A DNA stretch of 16,314 nucleotides from VRUE01 sp035554595 (lineage in GTDB: Bacteria; Actinomycetota; Thermoleophilia; Solirubrobacterales; 70-9): contig DATMIH010000158.1 of assembly GCA_035554595.1 (NCBI GenBank), forward strand, positions 1-16,314, given 5' to 3'. Position 1 is the first letter of the stretch, and every line of letters starts with the position of its first letter. Below, one piece after another: positions 1 through 7,374 of the stretch. The translations under genes and the position numbers were made by a program. The notes beneath the pieces were generated by a model. That model was given only the letters and a program-made list of their open reading frames with translations. It did no database searches and was not told the DNA's origin.

Positions 1-623
1 TCGTTCATCACCACCAGCTGGCCGGCGACGTCCATCGCCTCCTCCTGGTCGTGGGTGACGAAGATCGTCGTCACGTGCATCTCCTCATGGAGGTTGCGCA
101 GCCAGGTGCGCAGGTCCTTGCGCACCTTGGCGTCGAGCGCGCCGAAAGGCTCGTCGAGCAGCAGTACCTGCGGCTCGACCGCCAGCGCTCGGGCCAGGGC
201 CATGCGCTGGCGCTGGCCGCCTGAGAGTTGGGAGGGATAGCGATCGGCGAGGCCGTCGAGCTGCACCAGTTGCAGCAGCTCGTGCACACGGGCTGAAATC
301 TTGGTCTTGTCCCACTTGCGGATCTTCAAGCCGAAGCCGACGTTCTCGAAGACCGTCATGTGCTTGAAGGCGGCGTAGTGCTGGAAGACGAAGCCGACTT
401 CGCGCTTCTGGGTCGGCTTCTTCGAGACGTCCTCGTCATCGATCATGACGCGGCCGGCATCGAGCGTCTCGAGGCCTGCGATCGCCCGCAGCAGCGTCGA
501 CTTGCCGCTGCCGCTCGGTCCCAGCAGGGCCGTCAGCGACCCGTTGGGGACCTCGATCGAGACATCGTTCAGAGCCTGAAAGTCACCGAAGCTCTTGCTG
601 GCTCCCTCGACTGTGATTCCCAT
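1..623 (-). CDS. cysA: Sulfate/thiosulfate ABC importer ATP-binding subunit CysA (partial, C-terminus outside window)
   Basis: This is the ATPase that powers sulfate/thiosulfate import through CysT/CysW at the inner face of the membrane. The first 207 residues are visible and the gene runs off the left edge. All core ABC motifs are present: Walker A GPSGSGKST (residues 35-43), a Q-loop in FVFQHYAAF (about 78-86), signature LSGGQRQR (about 133-140), Walker B LLLDEPFGALD (about 155-165) and the switch histidine in FVTHDQEEAMD. The start ATG (623-621) overlaps the cysW stop as TGATG, so translation is probably coupled. The catalytic core alone would fit other importers of the sulfate/molybdate/spermidine type; the assignment to CysA rests on the preceding cysP-T-W genes. 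The C-terminal regulatory domain cannot be judged. Confidence 0.93.
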   Translation of the reverse strand, partial: MGITVEGASKSFGDFQALNDVSIEVPNGSLTALLGPSGSGKSTLLRAIAGLETLDAGRVMIDDEDVSKKPTQKREVGFVFQHYAAFKHMTVFENVGFGLKIRKWDKTKISARVHELLQLVQLDGLADRYPSQLSGGQRQRMALARALAVEPQVLLLDEPFGALDAKVRKDLRTWLRNLHEEMHVTTIFVTHDQEEAMDVAGQLVVMN

Positions 624-1432
624 CAGGCGTCCTCCTTTCTCTTTAGGACGTTCATTGCGAGAAGCGTGGTCAGGGCGAGAAGGGCGAGAAGGACCGAGGC
701 GCCAAAGGCGCCTGGGAGATTGAAGTTCTCGTACTGCTTCTCGACGAAGAGGGGCAGCGTCTGGGTCTGTCCCGAGATCGAGCCGGAGACAACCGAGACG
801 GCACCGAACTCGCCCAGCACGCGGGCGGTGGTGAGCACCACGCCGTAGGCGACGCCCCAGCGGATCGCCGGCAGGGTCACCCGCCAGAAGGTCTGCCAGG
901 CGTTGGCGCCGAGAGTCGACGCCGCCTGCTCCTGCTCGGTGCCGATCTCCTGCAGCACCGGCACCGTCTCGCGCACGACGAAGGGCAGCGAGACGAAGAT
1001 GCTGGCGAGGACCATTCCCGGCACCGAGAAGAGGACCTTGATCCCGGCTTCGGCGAGCGCCGGTTCGAACCAGCCCTTGGTGCCGTAGAGGAGGAACAAC
1101 GAGAGGCCGATGACGATCGGTGAGATCGCGAATGGCAGGTTGATGATCGCGTCGATGATCGCGCTGCCACGGACCCGGTGACGGACCAGCAGCAGTGCGC
1201 AGCCGACGCCGAAGATCGTGTTGAGCGGCACCGCGATCGCGACCATGATCAGGGTCAGCTTCAGCGCGTGCAGGCCATCGGGCGAGGTAATCGCTTCGAT
1301 CGGCGGCGCCAGCCCGTGTTCGAAGGTCTTGTAGAAGATCAGCCCCAGCGGCAGGAGCAGGAGCACGAAGACGTAGCCGAGGCCGAGGAAGCGCAGGCCC
1401 CAGCGACTGCCGTTGCCGCTATGCGCGCTCAT
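623..1432 (-). CDS. cysW: Sulfate/thiosulfate ABC importer permease CysW
   Basis: One of two membrane subunits that form the sulfate translocation channel. The 269-residue product is the usual size for CysW and has about six hydrophobic segments, the first at residues 12-34. The ABC-contact (EAA) loop is seen as EQEQAASTLGANAWQTFWRVTLPAI, here split as EQEQAASTLGANAW followed by QTFWRVTLPAI. The segment VLGEFGAVSVVSGSISGQTQ is typical of CysW/CysT permeases. It overlaps the end of cysT by 14 bases and its stop overlaps the cysA start, so it is an internal gene of a coupled cysPTWA operon. CysW and CysT are paralogues; I call this one W from gene order and from similarity of the C-terminal half. 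Confidence 0.92.
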   Translation of the reverse strand: MSAHSGNGSRWGLRFLGLGYVFVLLLLPLGLIFYKTFEHGLAPPIEAITSPDGLHALKLTLIMVAIAVPLNTIFGVGCALLLVRHRVRGSAIIDAIINLPFAISPIVIGLSLFLLYGTKGWFEPALAEAGIKVLFSVPGMVLASIFVSLPFVVRETVPVLQEIGTEQEQAASTLGANAWQTFWRVTLPAIRWGVAYGVVLTTARVLGEFGAVSVVSGSISGQTQTLPLFVEKQYENFNLPGAFGASVLLALLALTTLLAMNVLKRKEDA

Positions 1433-2339
1433 CGTCGTCCTCCTCTTGGCCCGAGGACTCGAAGCCGCTCATCGGCATGTTCGTCAGACCGGCGCCGCTC
1501 GAGCGCTCGTGGCGGCTACCCCAGCGCTGGGCCAGGCCGACCAGCACGAGCATCAGCACCGAGGCGGCGAGGAGAACGATCGAGACGGCGGCGGCACCGG
1601 CTTCGTTGCCATTCTCGATCAGCTGCTTGATGTAGACCGAGGAGACCTGCGTTTCCGGCAGGCCACCGGCGAAGAGTAGGACCGAGCCGAACTCACCCAG
1701 GGCACGGGCGAAGGCAAGGGCGATGCCGGCGGCAAGGCCCGGCAACAGGTTCGGGAAGATGATGCGGCGGAAGATCGTGAAGCCACCGGCGCCAAGCGAG
1801 GCGGCCGCCTCCTCCATCTCGCGGTCCATCTCGATCAGCAGCGGCTGCACGGCGCGGACGACGAAGGGGAGGGTGACGAAGAGCAGGGCAACGACGACCG
1901 CGGTGCGGCTCAGCGCAATATCGATCCCGAGCGGGCTTTTCGTGCCCCAGAGCTCGATCAAGATCAGGCTGGCGACGATCGTCGGCAGCGCGAAAGGTAG
2001 GTCGATGACGGCGTTGACCACCGCCTTGCCGGGGAACTCGTCACGAACCAGGAGCCAAGCGAGGATCGTGCCGAAGAAGCCGTTGATCAAGACGACGATC
2101 AGCGAAGCGACCAGCGTCAGCTCCAGTGAGTTGACCGCCTGCGGCTGGGTCACCTGTTCCCAGAAGTGGCCCAGGCCTCCGCTAAGCGATTTGCTTGTGA
2201 GCGCCGCCAGCGGCAGCAGGACGAGGACGCTGAGGTAAAGGACGACGAGGCCACGGCCGAGGCCGGCCCCCACCCCGGGCAGACGAATGCCTGCCCGGGG
2301 TGCTTCGACTGAGTCTGCGGTTGCCGGGTGCGCTGACAT
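1419..2339 (-). CDS. cysT: Sulfate/thiosulfate ABC importer permease CysT (CysU)
   Basis: Second membrane subunit of the sulfate importer, 306 residues. The hydrophilic N-terminal leader (residues 1-28) is followed by about six transmembrane segments, the first near 30-48. The EAA loop reads EMEEAAASLGAGGFTIFRRI and is followed by a conserved ALGEFGSVLLFAGG segment. The C-terminal tail after residue 285 is polar and acidic (QEEDDDERA) and overlaps the cysW start region by 14 bases in another frame. The ATG shares TGATG with the cysP stop. The first 23 codons contain a perfect 12-bp inverted repeat (2271-2302, listed separately), so the N-terminal leader may be shaped by RNA structure rather than protein function. 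Confidence 0.92.
   Translation of the reverse strand: MSAHPATADSVEAPRAGIRLPGVGAGLGRGLVVLYLSVLVLLPLAALTSKSLSGGLGHFWEQVTQPQAVNSLELTLVASLIVVLINGFFGTILAWLLVRDEFPGKAVVNAVIDLPFALPTIVASLILIELWGTKSPLGIDIALSRTAVVVALLFVTLPFVVRAVQPLLIEMDREMEEAAASLGAGGFTIFRRIIFPNLLPGLAAGIALAFARALGEFGSVLLFAGGLPETQVSSVYIKQLIENGNEAGAAAVSIVLLAASVLMLVLVGLAQRWGSRHERSSGAGLTNMPMSGFESSGQEEDDDERA
2271..2302 (-). repeat. Perfect 12-bp inverted repeat (stem-loop) at the cysP/cysT boundary
   Basis: CACCCCGGGCAG (2271-2282), an 8-base loop (acgaatgc), then the exact complement CTGCCCGGGGTG (2291-2302). It lies in codons 13-23 of cysT, about 37 bases after the cysP stop. The stem is all G/C except for two pairs and should be very stable in mRNA. 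Its place between the binding-protein gene and the permease genes is typical of structures that protect the upstream message from 3' decay and raise the binding protein over the membrane subunits; that role is inferred. Confidence 0.7.
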
Positions 2340-3385
2340 CAGCCTGAGGTCGAAACTCCGAGTTCACCCTCGATCTTGGCGACCGAGCCGGTTTCTTCGT
2401 CAAAGAATTCGTCGTTGACTTTGCCCCAGCCACCGAACTTGCTGATCTTGAACAGCGTTTCGGGAGTCGGGAACTGCTTCGGGTCGACCAGCTTCGGGTT
2501 GACCGGGCGGTAGCCATTTTCAGCCCACAGTTCCTGGCCTTCGTCGGACCAGAGGAACTTGAGGAAATCTTCCGCGGCGGGCTCCGCTGCTTTTTCGGTG
2601 ACCGCGATCGGGGTTTCGATCTGAAGCGTCGCCGAGGGGATCACGTATTCAACGTCTTCGCCTTCCTTTTCGGCCTTGATCGCTTCGTTCTCGTAGGTGA
2701 GCAGGACGTTGCCCTGGCCCTGGCTGAAGGCCGAGAAAGCGTCGCGGCCGCTGCCCGGCTGGGCGACGGTCTTTTCAAGCACGGTCTTGACCGCTTCCAG
2801 CGCCTGGTCGGGCGACTTGCCTTCTTCCAGGGCGCTGCCGTAGATCGCCATGATGTTCCAGCGGGCCGAGCCCGAGCTGAACGGGTTGGGAGTGACGACT
2901 TCGGCGTCTTCGTTGGTCTCGAGGTCCTTGAAGGACTTGATCCCGAGCGGGTTGCCTTTTTTGACCAGGATCACAACCAGCGAGTCGGTGGCGATGCCGC
3001 CGTAAGGCTGTTTTTCCCAGTCCTTGGAGACGAGTTCGCCTTCTTCCACCAGCCGTTCCATATCGCCCGCCTGGGAGAAGTGGACGACCGAGGCCGGCTG
3101 ACCGGCGACAACGGCGCGGCTCTGGTCGCCGGAGGCGCCGAAGGAGTTGCTGAAGCTGATTCCCTTCCCTGCGGAGGTCTTCTCGAACGCTGGCTCGAGC
3201 ACTTCCTGGTAGACCGATTCGGGAGTGGAGTAGCCGACCACATCGAGCTTGCCGCCCCCCGAGGAGGAGCTGCTGTCGCTGCTGCTACTTCCACATCCGG
3301 CGACCACAGCTGCCAACGCAAATAGGGCGGCCAGGAGGGCCGCGTTGACGCTGCGCCGCCGGGTTACCTTGCGCGCGTTCCGCAT
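2339..3385 (-). CDS. cysP: Sulfate/thiosulfate-binding lipoprotein (CysP/Sbp family)
   Basis: Extracytoplasmic solute receptor that delivers sulfate or thiosulfate to CysT/CysW. The 348-residue product begins with a basic n-region (RNARKVTRRR), a hydrophobic h-region (15-29) and the lipobox VVAGC, giving a lipid-anchored Cys31. A Ser/Gly-rich linker (32-45) tethers the mature domain. Family features are the opening LDVVGYSTPESVYQEV, the ligand region SFGASGDQSRAV, and TPNPFSSGSARWNIMAIYG with an NVLLTYENEAI segment further on, all typical of sulfate-binding proteins. It is the first gene of cysPTWA. Glutamate is encoded mainly by GAA here (five of six near the C-terminus), unlike the GAG-dominated kdp genes. 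Sulfate versus thiosulfate preference cannot be decided from sequence. Confidence 0.93.
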   Translation of the reverse strand: MRNARKVTRRRSVNAALLAALFALAAVVAGCGSSSSDSSSSSGGGKLDVVGYSTPESVYQEVLEPAFEKTSAGKGISFSNSFGASGDQSRAVVAGQPASVVHFSQAGDMERLVEEGELVSKDWEKQPYGGIATDSLVVILVKKGNPLGIKSFKDLETNEDAEVVTPNPFSSGSARWNIMAIYGSALEEGKSPDQALEAVKTVLEKTVAQPGSGRDAFSAFSQGQGNVLLTYENEAIKAEKEGEDVEYVIPSATLQIETPIAVTEKAAEPAAEDFLKFLWSDEGQELWAENGYRPVNPKLVDPKQFPTPETLFKISKFGGWGKVNDEFFDEETGSVAKIEGELGVSTSG

Positions 3386-3402
3386 AGAAAGGAATCCTTT
3401 CT
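3386..3402 (-). promoter_or_regulatory. 17-nt palindrome covering the cysP ribosome binding site
   Basis: On the minus strand AGAAAGGA, one central base, TCCTTTCT lies immediately before the cysP ATG. The left arm holds the only Shine-Dalgarno-like run (AAAGGA, 9 bases from the ATG), and the right arm is its complement, so folding would hide the ribosome binding site. Just upstream are two further short symmetric motifs, ACT-AAATC-AGT (about 3408-3418) and ACTAAGT (3430-3436), possible repressor half-sites. No convincing -10/-35 pair is seen. Confidence 0.45.
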
Positions 3403-3470
3403 TTCTCTACTGATTTAGTTTTTTGAGCGACTTAGTTGTAAAGCGAAGTTCGGCAGGGTAGCACAATGTC

Positions 3471-3496
3471 GATCGGCAAAGTCGTAAATGCCGATC
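3471..3496 (-). promoter_or_regulatory. 8-bp inverted repeat upstream of cysP
   Basis: GATCGGCA (3471-3478), 10-base spacer, TGCCGATC (3489-3496), perfect arms. It lies between the end of the usp gene and cysP, about 86 bases before the cysP start. It could be an operator for sulfur control, a second terminator arm for the upstream operon, or chance. Confidence 0.35.
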
Positions 3497-3512
3497 CGGA
3501 TTCGGGAATTCC

Positions 3513-3561
3513 GTTCCGGTGCGCTTTATGTGGCCAATGGCCACATAAAGCGCACCGGAAC
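3513..3561. repeat. Perfect 24-bp palindrome, copy 1 (right after the usp gene)
   Basis: Arm GTTCCGGTGCGCTTTATG continuing TGGCCA (3513-3536), one central A, and the exact complement (3538-3561). It begins two bases after the usp stop codon. There is no T-run, so it is not a textbook intrinsic terminator, though in high-GC actinomycetes tract-less hairpins can terminate or protect 3' ends. A diverged second copy lies at 5254-5300. Confidence 0.85.
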
Positions 3562-3563
3562 TG

Positions 3564-4106
3564 TCAGGCGGTGAGGACGCGGTGGTCCTCGGGGCCCGGG
3601 CGCAGGATCAGCACCTCGGCGGGGGCCTTGTCGAGCAACCAGACGAGGTCGTCGCCGGAGAAGCCGGCGGCGCCGGTCGAGGTGGCTGAGACGACGACGC
3701 GGTCGAAGGTCTCGTGCTCGAGCAGGCGGCTGAGCGCGTGGCGGTAGCTGCGGCCGCGTTCGACCCGGGCGTCGACCGGCACGCCCTGGCCGGTGGCGCG
3801 CTGTTCGATCGCCTCCAGCATCGGCATCGCCTTTGCCGCCTCGGCCGGGATCGCGCACTCCAGCGGCAGCTGCTTCGGCACCGCGGCGAGGTAGGCGGGC
3901 ATCAGCGTTGCGTGCTCGGCTTTGGCCAGGCGCAGAGCGGCGTCGAGGGCGCGGCGCGAGATCTCGGTGCCGGTGAAGGGCAGGAGGATCTGGTGCACCT
4001 GCTGCGGCCGCTCCGAGCGCTTGCCGCGCCAGCGCGTGCTGGCGATCAGGTAGCCGCCGGAGAGGCCGAGCAGGAGGGCGAAGCCGACGAGGAAGTGCTC
4101 GATCAC
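3564..4106 (-). CDS. Membrane-anchored universal stress protein (UspA domain)
   Basis: A 180-residue protein with one N-terminal transmembrane helix (about 5-23, FLVGFALLLGLSGGYLIAS), a basic cytoplasmic border (RWRGKRSERP) and a UspA-like alpha/beta domain (about 38-176). The domain opens with HQILLPFTGTEISRRALDAALRLAKA and ends with ...DKAPAEVLILRPG, the usual UspA strand pattern. The family's ATP-binding G-2x-G-9x-G-S/T signature is not clearly present, so nucleotide binding is uncertain. It starts with GTG whose GTGA overlaps the stop of the KdpD N-terminal gene by 4 bases, so the two are translated together. Halobacterium salinarum has a UspA-like gene (kdpQ) in its kdp operon, which makes a role in setting Kdp activity plausible; that is inference. 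Confidence 0.82.
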   Translation of the reverse strand: MIEHFLVGFALLLGLSGGYLIASTRWRGKRSERPQQVHQILLPFTGTEISRRALDAALRLAKAEHATLMPAYLAAVPKQLPLECAIPAEAAKAMPMLEAIEQRATGQGVPVDARVERGRSYRHALSRLLEHETFDRVVVSATSTGAAGFSGDDLVWLLDKAPAEVLILRPGPEDHRVLTA

Positions 4107-5227
4107 TCGGCCTCCTCCCTGCCGCCGCGGTGGGCGACGATCCGCACGTCGACGCCGGCTGGCGTCGCCTTCATCAAGCGCTGGGGCAGCGGTTCGCGCA
4201 GGCGGCCGAGGCCTTTCCTGGGCAGCGACTCGCCGACCATCAGGTAGGTGCTGCCGCGCTCGCGCACCACCCTCGCCGCAGCGGCGACGAGGTCGTCGTG
4301 CTCCTCGATCAGCAGGGTCGCGCCGAGCACCGAGGCGAGTTGGCGCAGCGCCGTCACCTGGCGCTCGACGTCGCCCTCAATCGGCTTGCCGGGCGGCTTC
4401 ACCCAGAGCAGATCGAGGTCGGTGCCGAGCCGCTGCGCCGAGCGCCAGGCTCGCCGCACCAGGCGCTGTGAGCTGGGCGCCGGGCGCACCAGGGCGAGCA
4501 GCCTCTCCCCCACCGCCTGCGGCACCTCGGCGGCGACCCGCTCTTCGCGCGTGCCCAGCGGCTCGACGGCGTGCAGAGTGAGGCGCTTGGACTCGACGTC
4601 CTCGGCGACTTGGCGCAGGCTGACCTCGCGCAGCGCGGCCAGATTCTCGATCCGGAAGAAGTTGTTCAGCGCCGCCTCGATGTTCTCGCCGGGGTAGATC
4701 TTGCCGGCGCGCAGGCGCGCCACCAGCGCCTCCGGCGTCAGGTCGATCAGAACGACCTCGTCGGCGGTGCCGAGCACCGAGTCGGGCACGGTCTCGCGCA
4801 CCCGCACTCCGGTCAGCTCGGCGACGCGGTCGTTGAGCGACTCGAGGTGCTGGACGTTGACGGTTGAGAAGACGTCGATCCCGGCCGCCAGCACGTCGGC
4901 GATGTCCTCGAAGCGCTTCCCGTGCTCGAGCCCGGGCGGGTTGCTGTGGGCGAGCTCGTCGATCAGGGCTAGCTCGGGACGCCGGTTGATCAGCGCCGGC
5001 AGGTCCATCTCCTCGACCTCGACGTCGCGGTAGCTGACCCGGCGCCGCGGCACGATCTCAAGCCCCCGCGCCTGGTCGCTGGTCTCTTCGCGCTTGTGCG
5101 GCTCCAGGTAGCCGATCGCGACGTCGCGGCCCGCCGCCGCCTCAGCGTGACCCTCCTGCAGCATCCGGTAGGTCTTCCCCACTCCGGCCGCCATGCCAAG
5201 GAAGATCTTGTAGTGGCCGCGGTCCAT
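4103..5227 (-). CDS. Stand-alone KdpD N-terminal sensor protein (KdpD domain plus USP domain, no kinase)
   Basis: The 374-residue product matches the cytoplasmic N-terminal part of sensor kinase KdpD and nothing more. The KdpD domain (1 to about 212) has Walker A GMAAGVGKT (11-19), Walker-B-like LALIDELAHSN (about 86-96) and the family block FSTVNVQHLESLND (120-133). A USP-like domain follows (about 240-365, from RLLALVRPAPSSQRLVRRAW). There is no transmembrane segment and no HisKA/HATPase. The S. aureus c-di-AMP motif (SxS...FTAxY) is not reproduced: SSQ is followed by LDLLWV. An AGGGGG ribosome site lies 7 bases before the ATG. The matching membrane/kinase half is encoded at 12156-13286, so the sensor is split. 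Truncated N-terminal KdpDs are known in some cyanobacteria and Deinococcus. Confidence 0.9.
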   Translation of the reverse strand: MDRGHYKIFLGMAAGVGKTYRMLQEGHAEAAAGRDVAIGYLEPHKREETSDQARGLEIVPRRRVSYRDVEVEEMDLPALINRRPELALIDELAHSNPPGLEHGKRFEDIADVLAAGIDVFSTVNVQHLESLNDRVAELTGVRVRETVPDSVLGTADEVVLIDLTPEALVARLRAGKIYPGENIEAALNNFFRIENLAALREVSLRQVAEDVESKRLTLHAVEPLGTREERVAAEVPQAVGERLLALVRPAPSSQRLVRRAWRSAQRLGTDLDLLWVKPPGKPIEGDVERQVTALRQLASVLGATLLIEEHDDLVAAAARVVRERGSTYLMVGESLPRKGLGRLREPLPQRLMKATPAGVDVRIVAHRGGREEAE

Positions 5228-5253
5228 GCGGCGCCCCCTTCAGCCCCCCCGCG

Positions 5254-5300
5254 TTCCGGTGCGCCTTATACGGCGTATAGCCACATAAGGCGCACCGGAA
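5254..5300. repeat. Diverged palindrome, copy 2 (between kdpB and the KdpD N-terminal gene)
   Basis: Arm TTCCGGTGCGCCTTAT (5254-5269) and its exact complement (5285-5300), with an inner GGC/GCC pairing around loop gtata after two mismatches. It starts 10 bases after the kdpB stop and ends before the next gene. Compared with copy 1 (3513-3561), one stem pair has changed from T-A to C-G on both sides (CGCTTTAT versus CGCCTTAT, with the matching change in the other arm). This is a compensatory change, suggesting that pairing is maintained. Confidence 0.8.
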
Positions 5301-5310
5301 GCTGAGGCGC

Positions 5311-7374
5311 TCATGCGCCGAGCAGGTTGTGGACGATGAGGTCGATCAGCTTGATTCCGATGAACGGGGCGATCAGGCCGCCGAGGCCGTAGAGCAGCAT
5401 GTTGCGGCGCAGCAGCGCCGTGGCGCCGATCGGCCGGTAGCGGACGCCGCGCAGCGAGAGCGGGATCAGCAACGGGATAATCAGGGCGTTGAAGATCACC
5501 GCCGAGAGGATCGCCGATTCCGGCGTGCCCAGCGACATCACGTTGAGCGCGTCGAGCGGCCCCCGTTCGCCGGCCAGGGCGTAGGTGGCGGCGAACATCG
5601 CCGGCAGGATCGCGAAGTACTTGGCGACGTCGTTGGCGATCGAGAACGTGGTCAGTGCCCCGCGGGTGATCAGCAGCTGCTTGCCGACCTCGACGATCTC
5701 GATCAGCTTCGTCGGATTCGAGTCGAGGTCGACCATGTTGCCTGCCTCGCGCGCCGCCTGGGTGCCGGTGTTCATCGCCACGCCGACGTCCGCCTGGGCC
5801 AGCGCGGGGGCGTCGTTGGTGCCGTCGCCGGTCATCGCGATCAGCCGCCCGTCGGCCTGCTGCTCCTTGATCAGCTCGAGCTTGCGCTCGGGAGTCGCTT
5901 CGGCGAGGAAGTCGTCGACCCCGGCCTCGTCGGCGATCTTCGCCGCGGTCAATTTGTTGTCGCCGGTGACCATGATCGTGCGGATGCCCATCGCCCGCAG
6001 CTGGTCGAAGCGGGCGCTCATCCCCTCCTTGATCACGTCCTTGAGATAGACGACGCCGAGCACGCGCTCGTTGCGGGCGACCGCCAGCGGGGTGCCGCCC
6101 TCGCGGCCGATCCGGTCGAGCTCGGCGCGCAACTCGCCCGGCGCCCTCCCCCCCTCCGCCGCGACCCAGGTCTCGATCGCGTCGCCGGCGCCCTTGCGCA
6201 GGCGGGTGCCGTTGAAGTCGACGCCGCTCATCCGCGTCTCGGCGCTGAAGGGGACGAAGGTCGGCTCGTGGCCGGCGAAGTCGTGCTCGCGGATGCCGTA
6301 GCCCTTGGCGAGGACGACGATCGAACGCCCCTCCGGCGTCTCGTCGGCGAGCGAGGACATCTGCGCCGCCTCGGCCAGCTCCTCGGCGCTCACCCCCGGC
6401 ATCGGCTTGAATTCGACCGCCTCGCGGTTGCCGAGCGTGATCGTGCCGGTCTTGTCGAGCAGCAGCAGGTCGCAGTCGCCCGAGGCCTCGACCGCGCGAC
6501 CGGAGAGGGCAAGCACGTTGCGGCGCACCAGCCGGTCCATGCCGGCGATCCCGATCGCCGAGAGCAGCGCCCCGATCGTGGTCGGGATCAAGGCGACGAG
6601 CAGGGCGATCAGCGTCGTCTCGGAGAGTTCGGTGCCGGCGAAGAGCGCGAAGGGGCGCAGCGAGACGACGACGATCACGAAAATCAGGGTGAGCGCCGCG
6701 AGCAGGATGCCGAGCGCGATCTCGTTCGGGGTCTTGCGCCGTTCGGCCCCCTCGACCAAGGCGATCATGCGGTCGAGGAAGGATTTGCCCGGCTCCTGGG
6801 TGATCTCGACCACGATCCGGTCCGAGAGCACCCGGGTGCCGCCGGTGACGGCCGAGCGATCGCCGCCGGCCTCACGGATCACCGGCGCCGACTCGCCCGT
6901 GATCGCCGACTCGTCGACCGAGGCGATGCCCTCGATCACGGTGCCGTCGCCGGGGATCGCCTCACCGGTCTCGACCACGACGACGTCGCCGCGCGCGAGC
7001 TCTGAGGCCGGCTTCTCGCCGCCGTCGCGCAGGCGGGCGACGGTCTCCGTCTTCATCGAGCGCAGGCTCGCCGCCTGGGCTCGGCCGCGGCCCTCGGCCA
7101 GCGCCTCGGCCAGGTTGGCGAAGACGACCGTGAGCCAGAGCCAGATCGCGATCGTGAAGCTGAACCAGGCCGGCTCGTGGCCGCCGCCGAGTGGGCCGCC
7201 GCCGAAGACGCGGATCAACCAGGCGACGGTGGTGATCACGGCGCCGATCTCGACCACCAGCATTACGGGGTTGCGCGCCTGCACCCGCGGGTCGAGCTTG
7301 CGCAGCGACTCGATTAGGGCCGGGCGCATGACCTCGGGGTCGAAAAGGGAACGGGCCTGGGTTTCGGTCGTCAT
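5311..7374 (-). CDS. kdpB: Potassium-transporting P-type ATPase, catalytic subunit KdpB
   Basis: ATP-hydrolysing subunit of the KdpFABC potassium pump, 687 residues (E. coli: 682). P-type landmarks are all present: TGES in the actuator domain (159-162, including the serine whose phosphorylation inhibits the E. coli pump), PTTIGALLSAIGIAGMDR in the membrane core (264-281), phosphorylated Asp307 in DKTGTIT, and MTGDGTNDAPALAQADVGVAM in the hinge, written here as MTGDGTNDAPALAQ followed by ADVGVAM. The start at 7374 was chosen because its ATG overlaps the kdpC stop (ATGA) and the protein then aligns with the family; the frame stays open up to 7539 but only by overlapping kdpC. Unusually it follows kdpC rather than preceding it. 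Confidence 0.97.
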   Translation of the reverse strand: MTTETQARSLFDPEVMRPALIESLRKLDPRVQARNPVMLVVEIGAVITTVAWLIRVFGGGPLGGGHEPAWFSFTIAIWLWLTVVFANLAEALAEGRGRAQAASLRSMKTETVARLRDGGEKPASELARGDVVVVETGEAIPGDGTVIEGIASVDESAITGESAPVIREAGGDRSAVTGGTRVLSDRIVVEITQEPGKSFLDRMIALVEGAERRKTPNEIALGILLAALTLIFVIVVVSLRPFALFAGTELSETTLIALLVALIPTTIGALLSAIGIAGMDRLVRRNVLALSGRAVEASGDCDLLLLDKTGTITLGNREAVEFKPMPGVSAEELAEAAQMSSLADETPEGRSIVVLAKGYGIREHDFAGHEPTFVPFSAETRMSGVDFNGTRLRKGAGDAIETWVAAEGGRAPGELRAELDRIGREGGTPLAVARNERVLGVVYLKDVIKEGMSARFDQLRAMGIRTIMVTGDNKLTAAKIADEAGVDDFLAEATPERKLELIKEQQADGRLIAMTGDGTNDAPALAQADVGVAMNTGTQAAREAGNMVDLDSNPTKLIEIVEVGKQLLITRGALTTFSIANDVAKYFAILPAMFAATYALAGERGPLDALNVMSLGTPESAILSAVIFNALIIPLLIPLSLRGVRYRPIGATALLRRNMLLYGLGGLIAPFIGIKLIDLIVHNLLGA

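Noticed and set aside
3386..3512. A SAM-type riboswitch ahead of cysP
   Set aside because: None of the conserved core segments of the known SAM classes is recognisable and the leader is short.
5329..7005. A long plus-strand open frame of 558 codons opposite kdpB
   Set aside because: It is antisense to a gene with complete P-type ATPase motifs; its composition (Arg/Asp/Gly/Val-rich) is what the complement of GC-rich codons gives.
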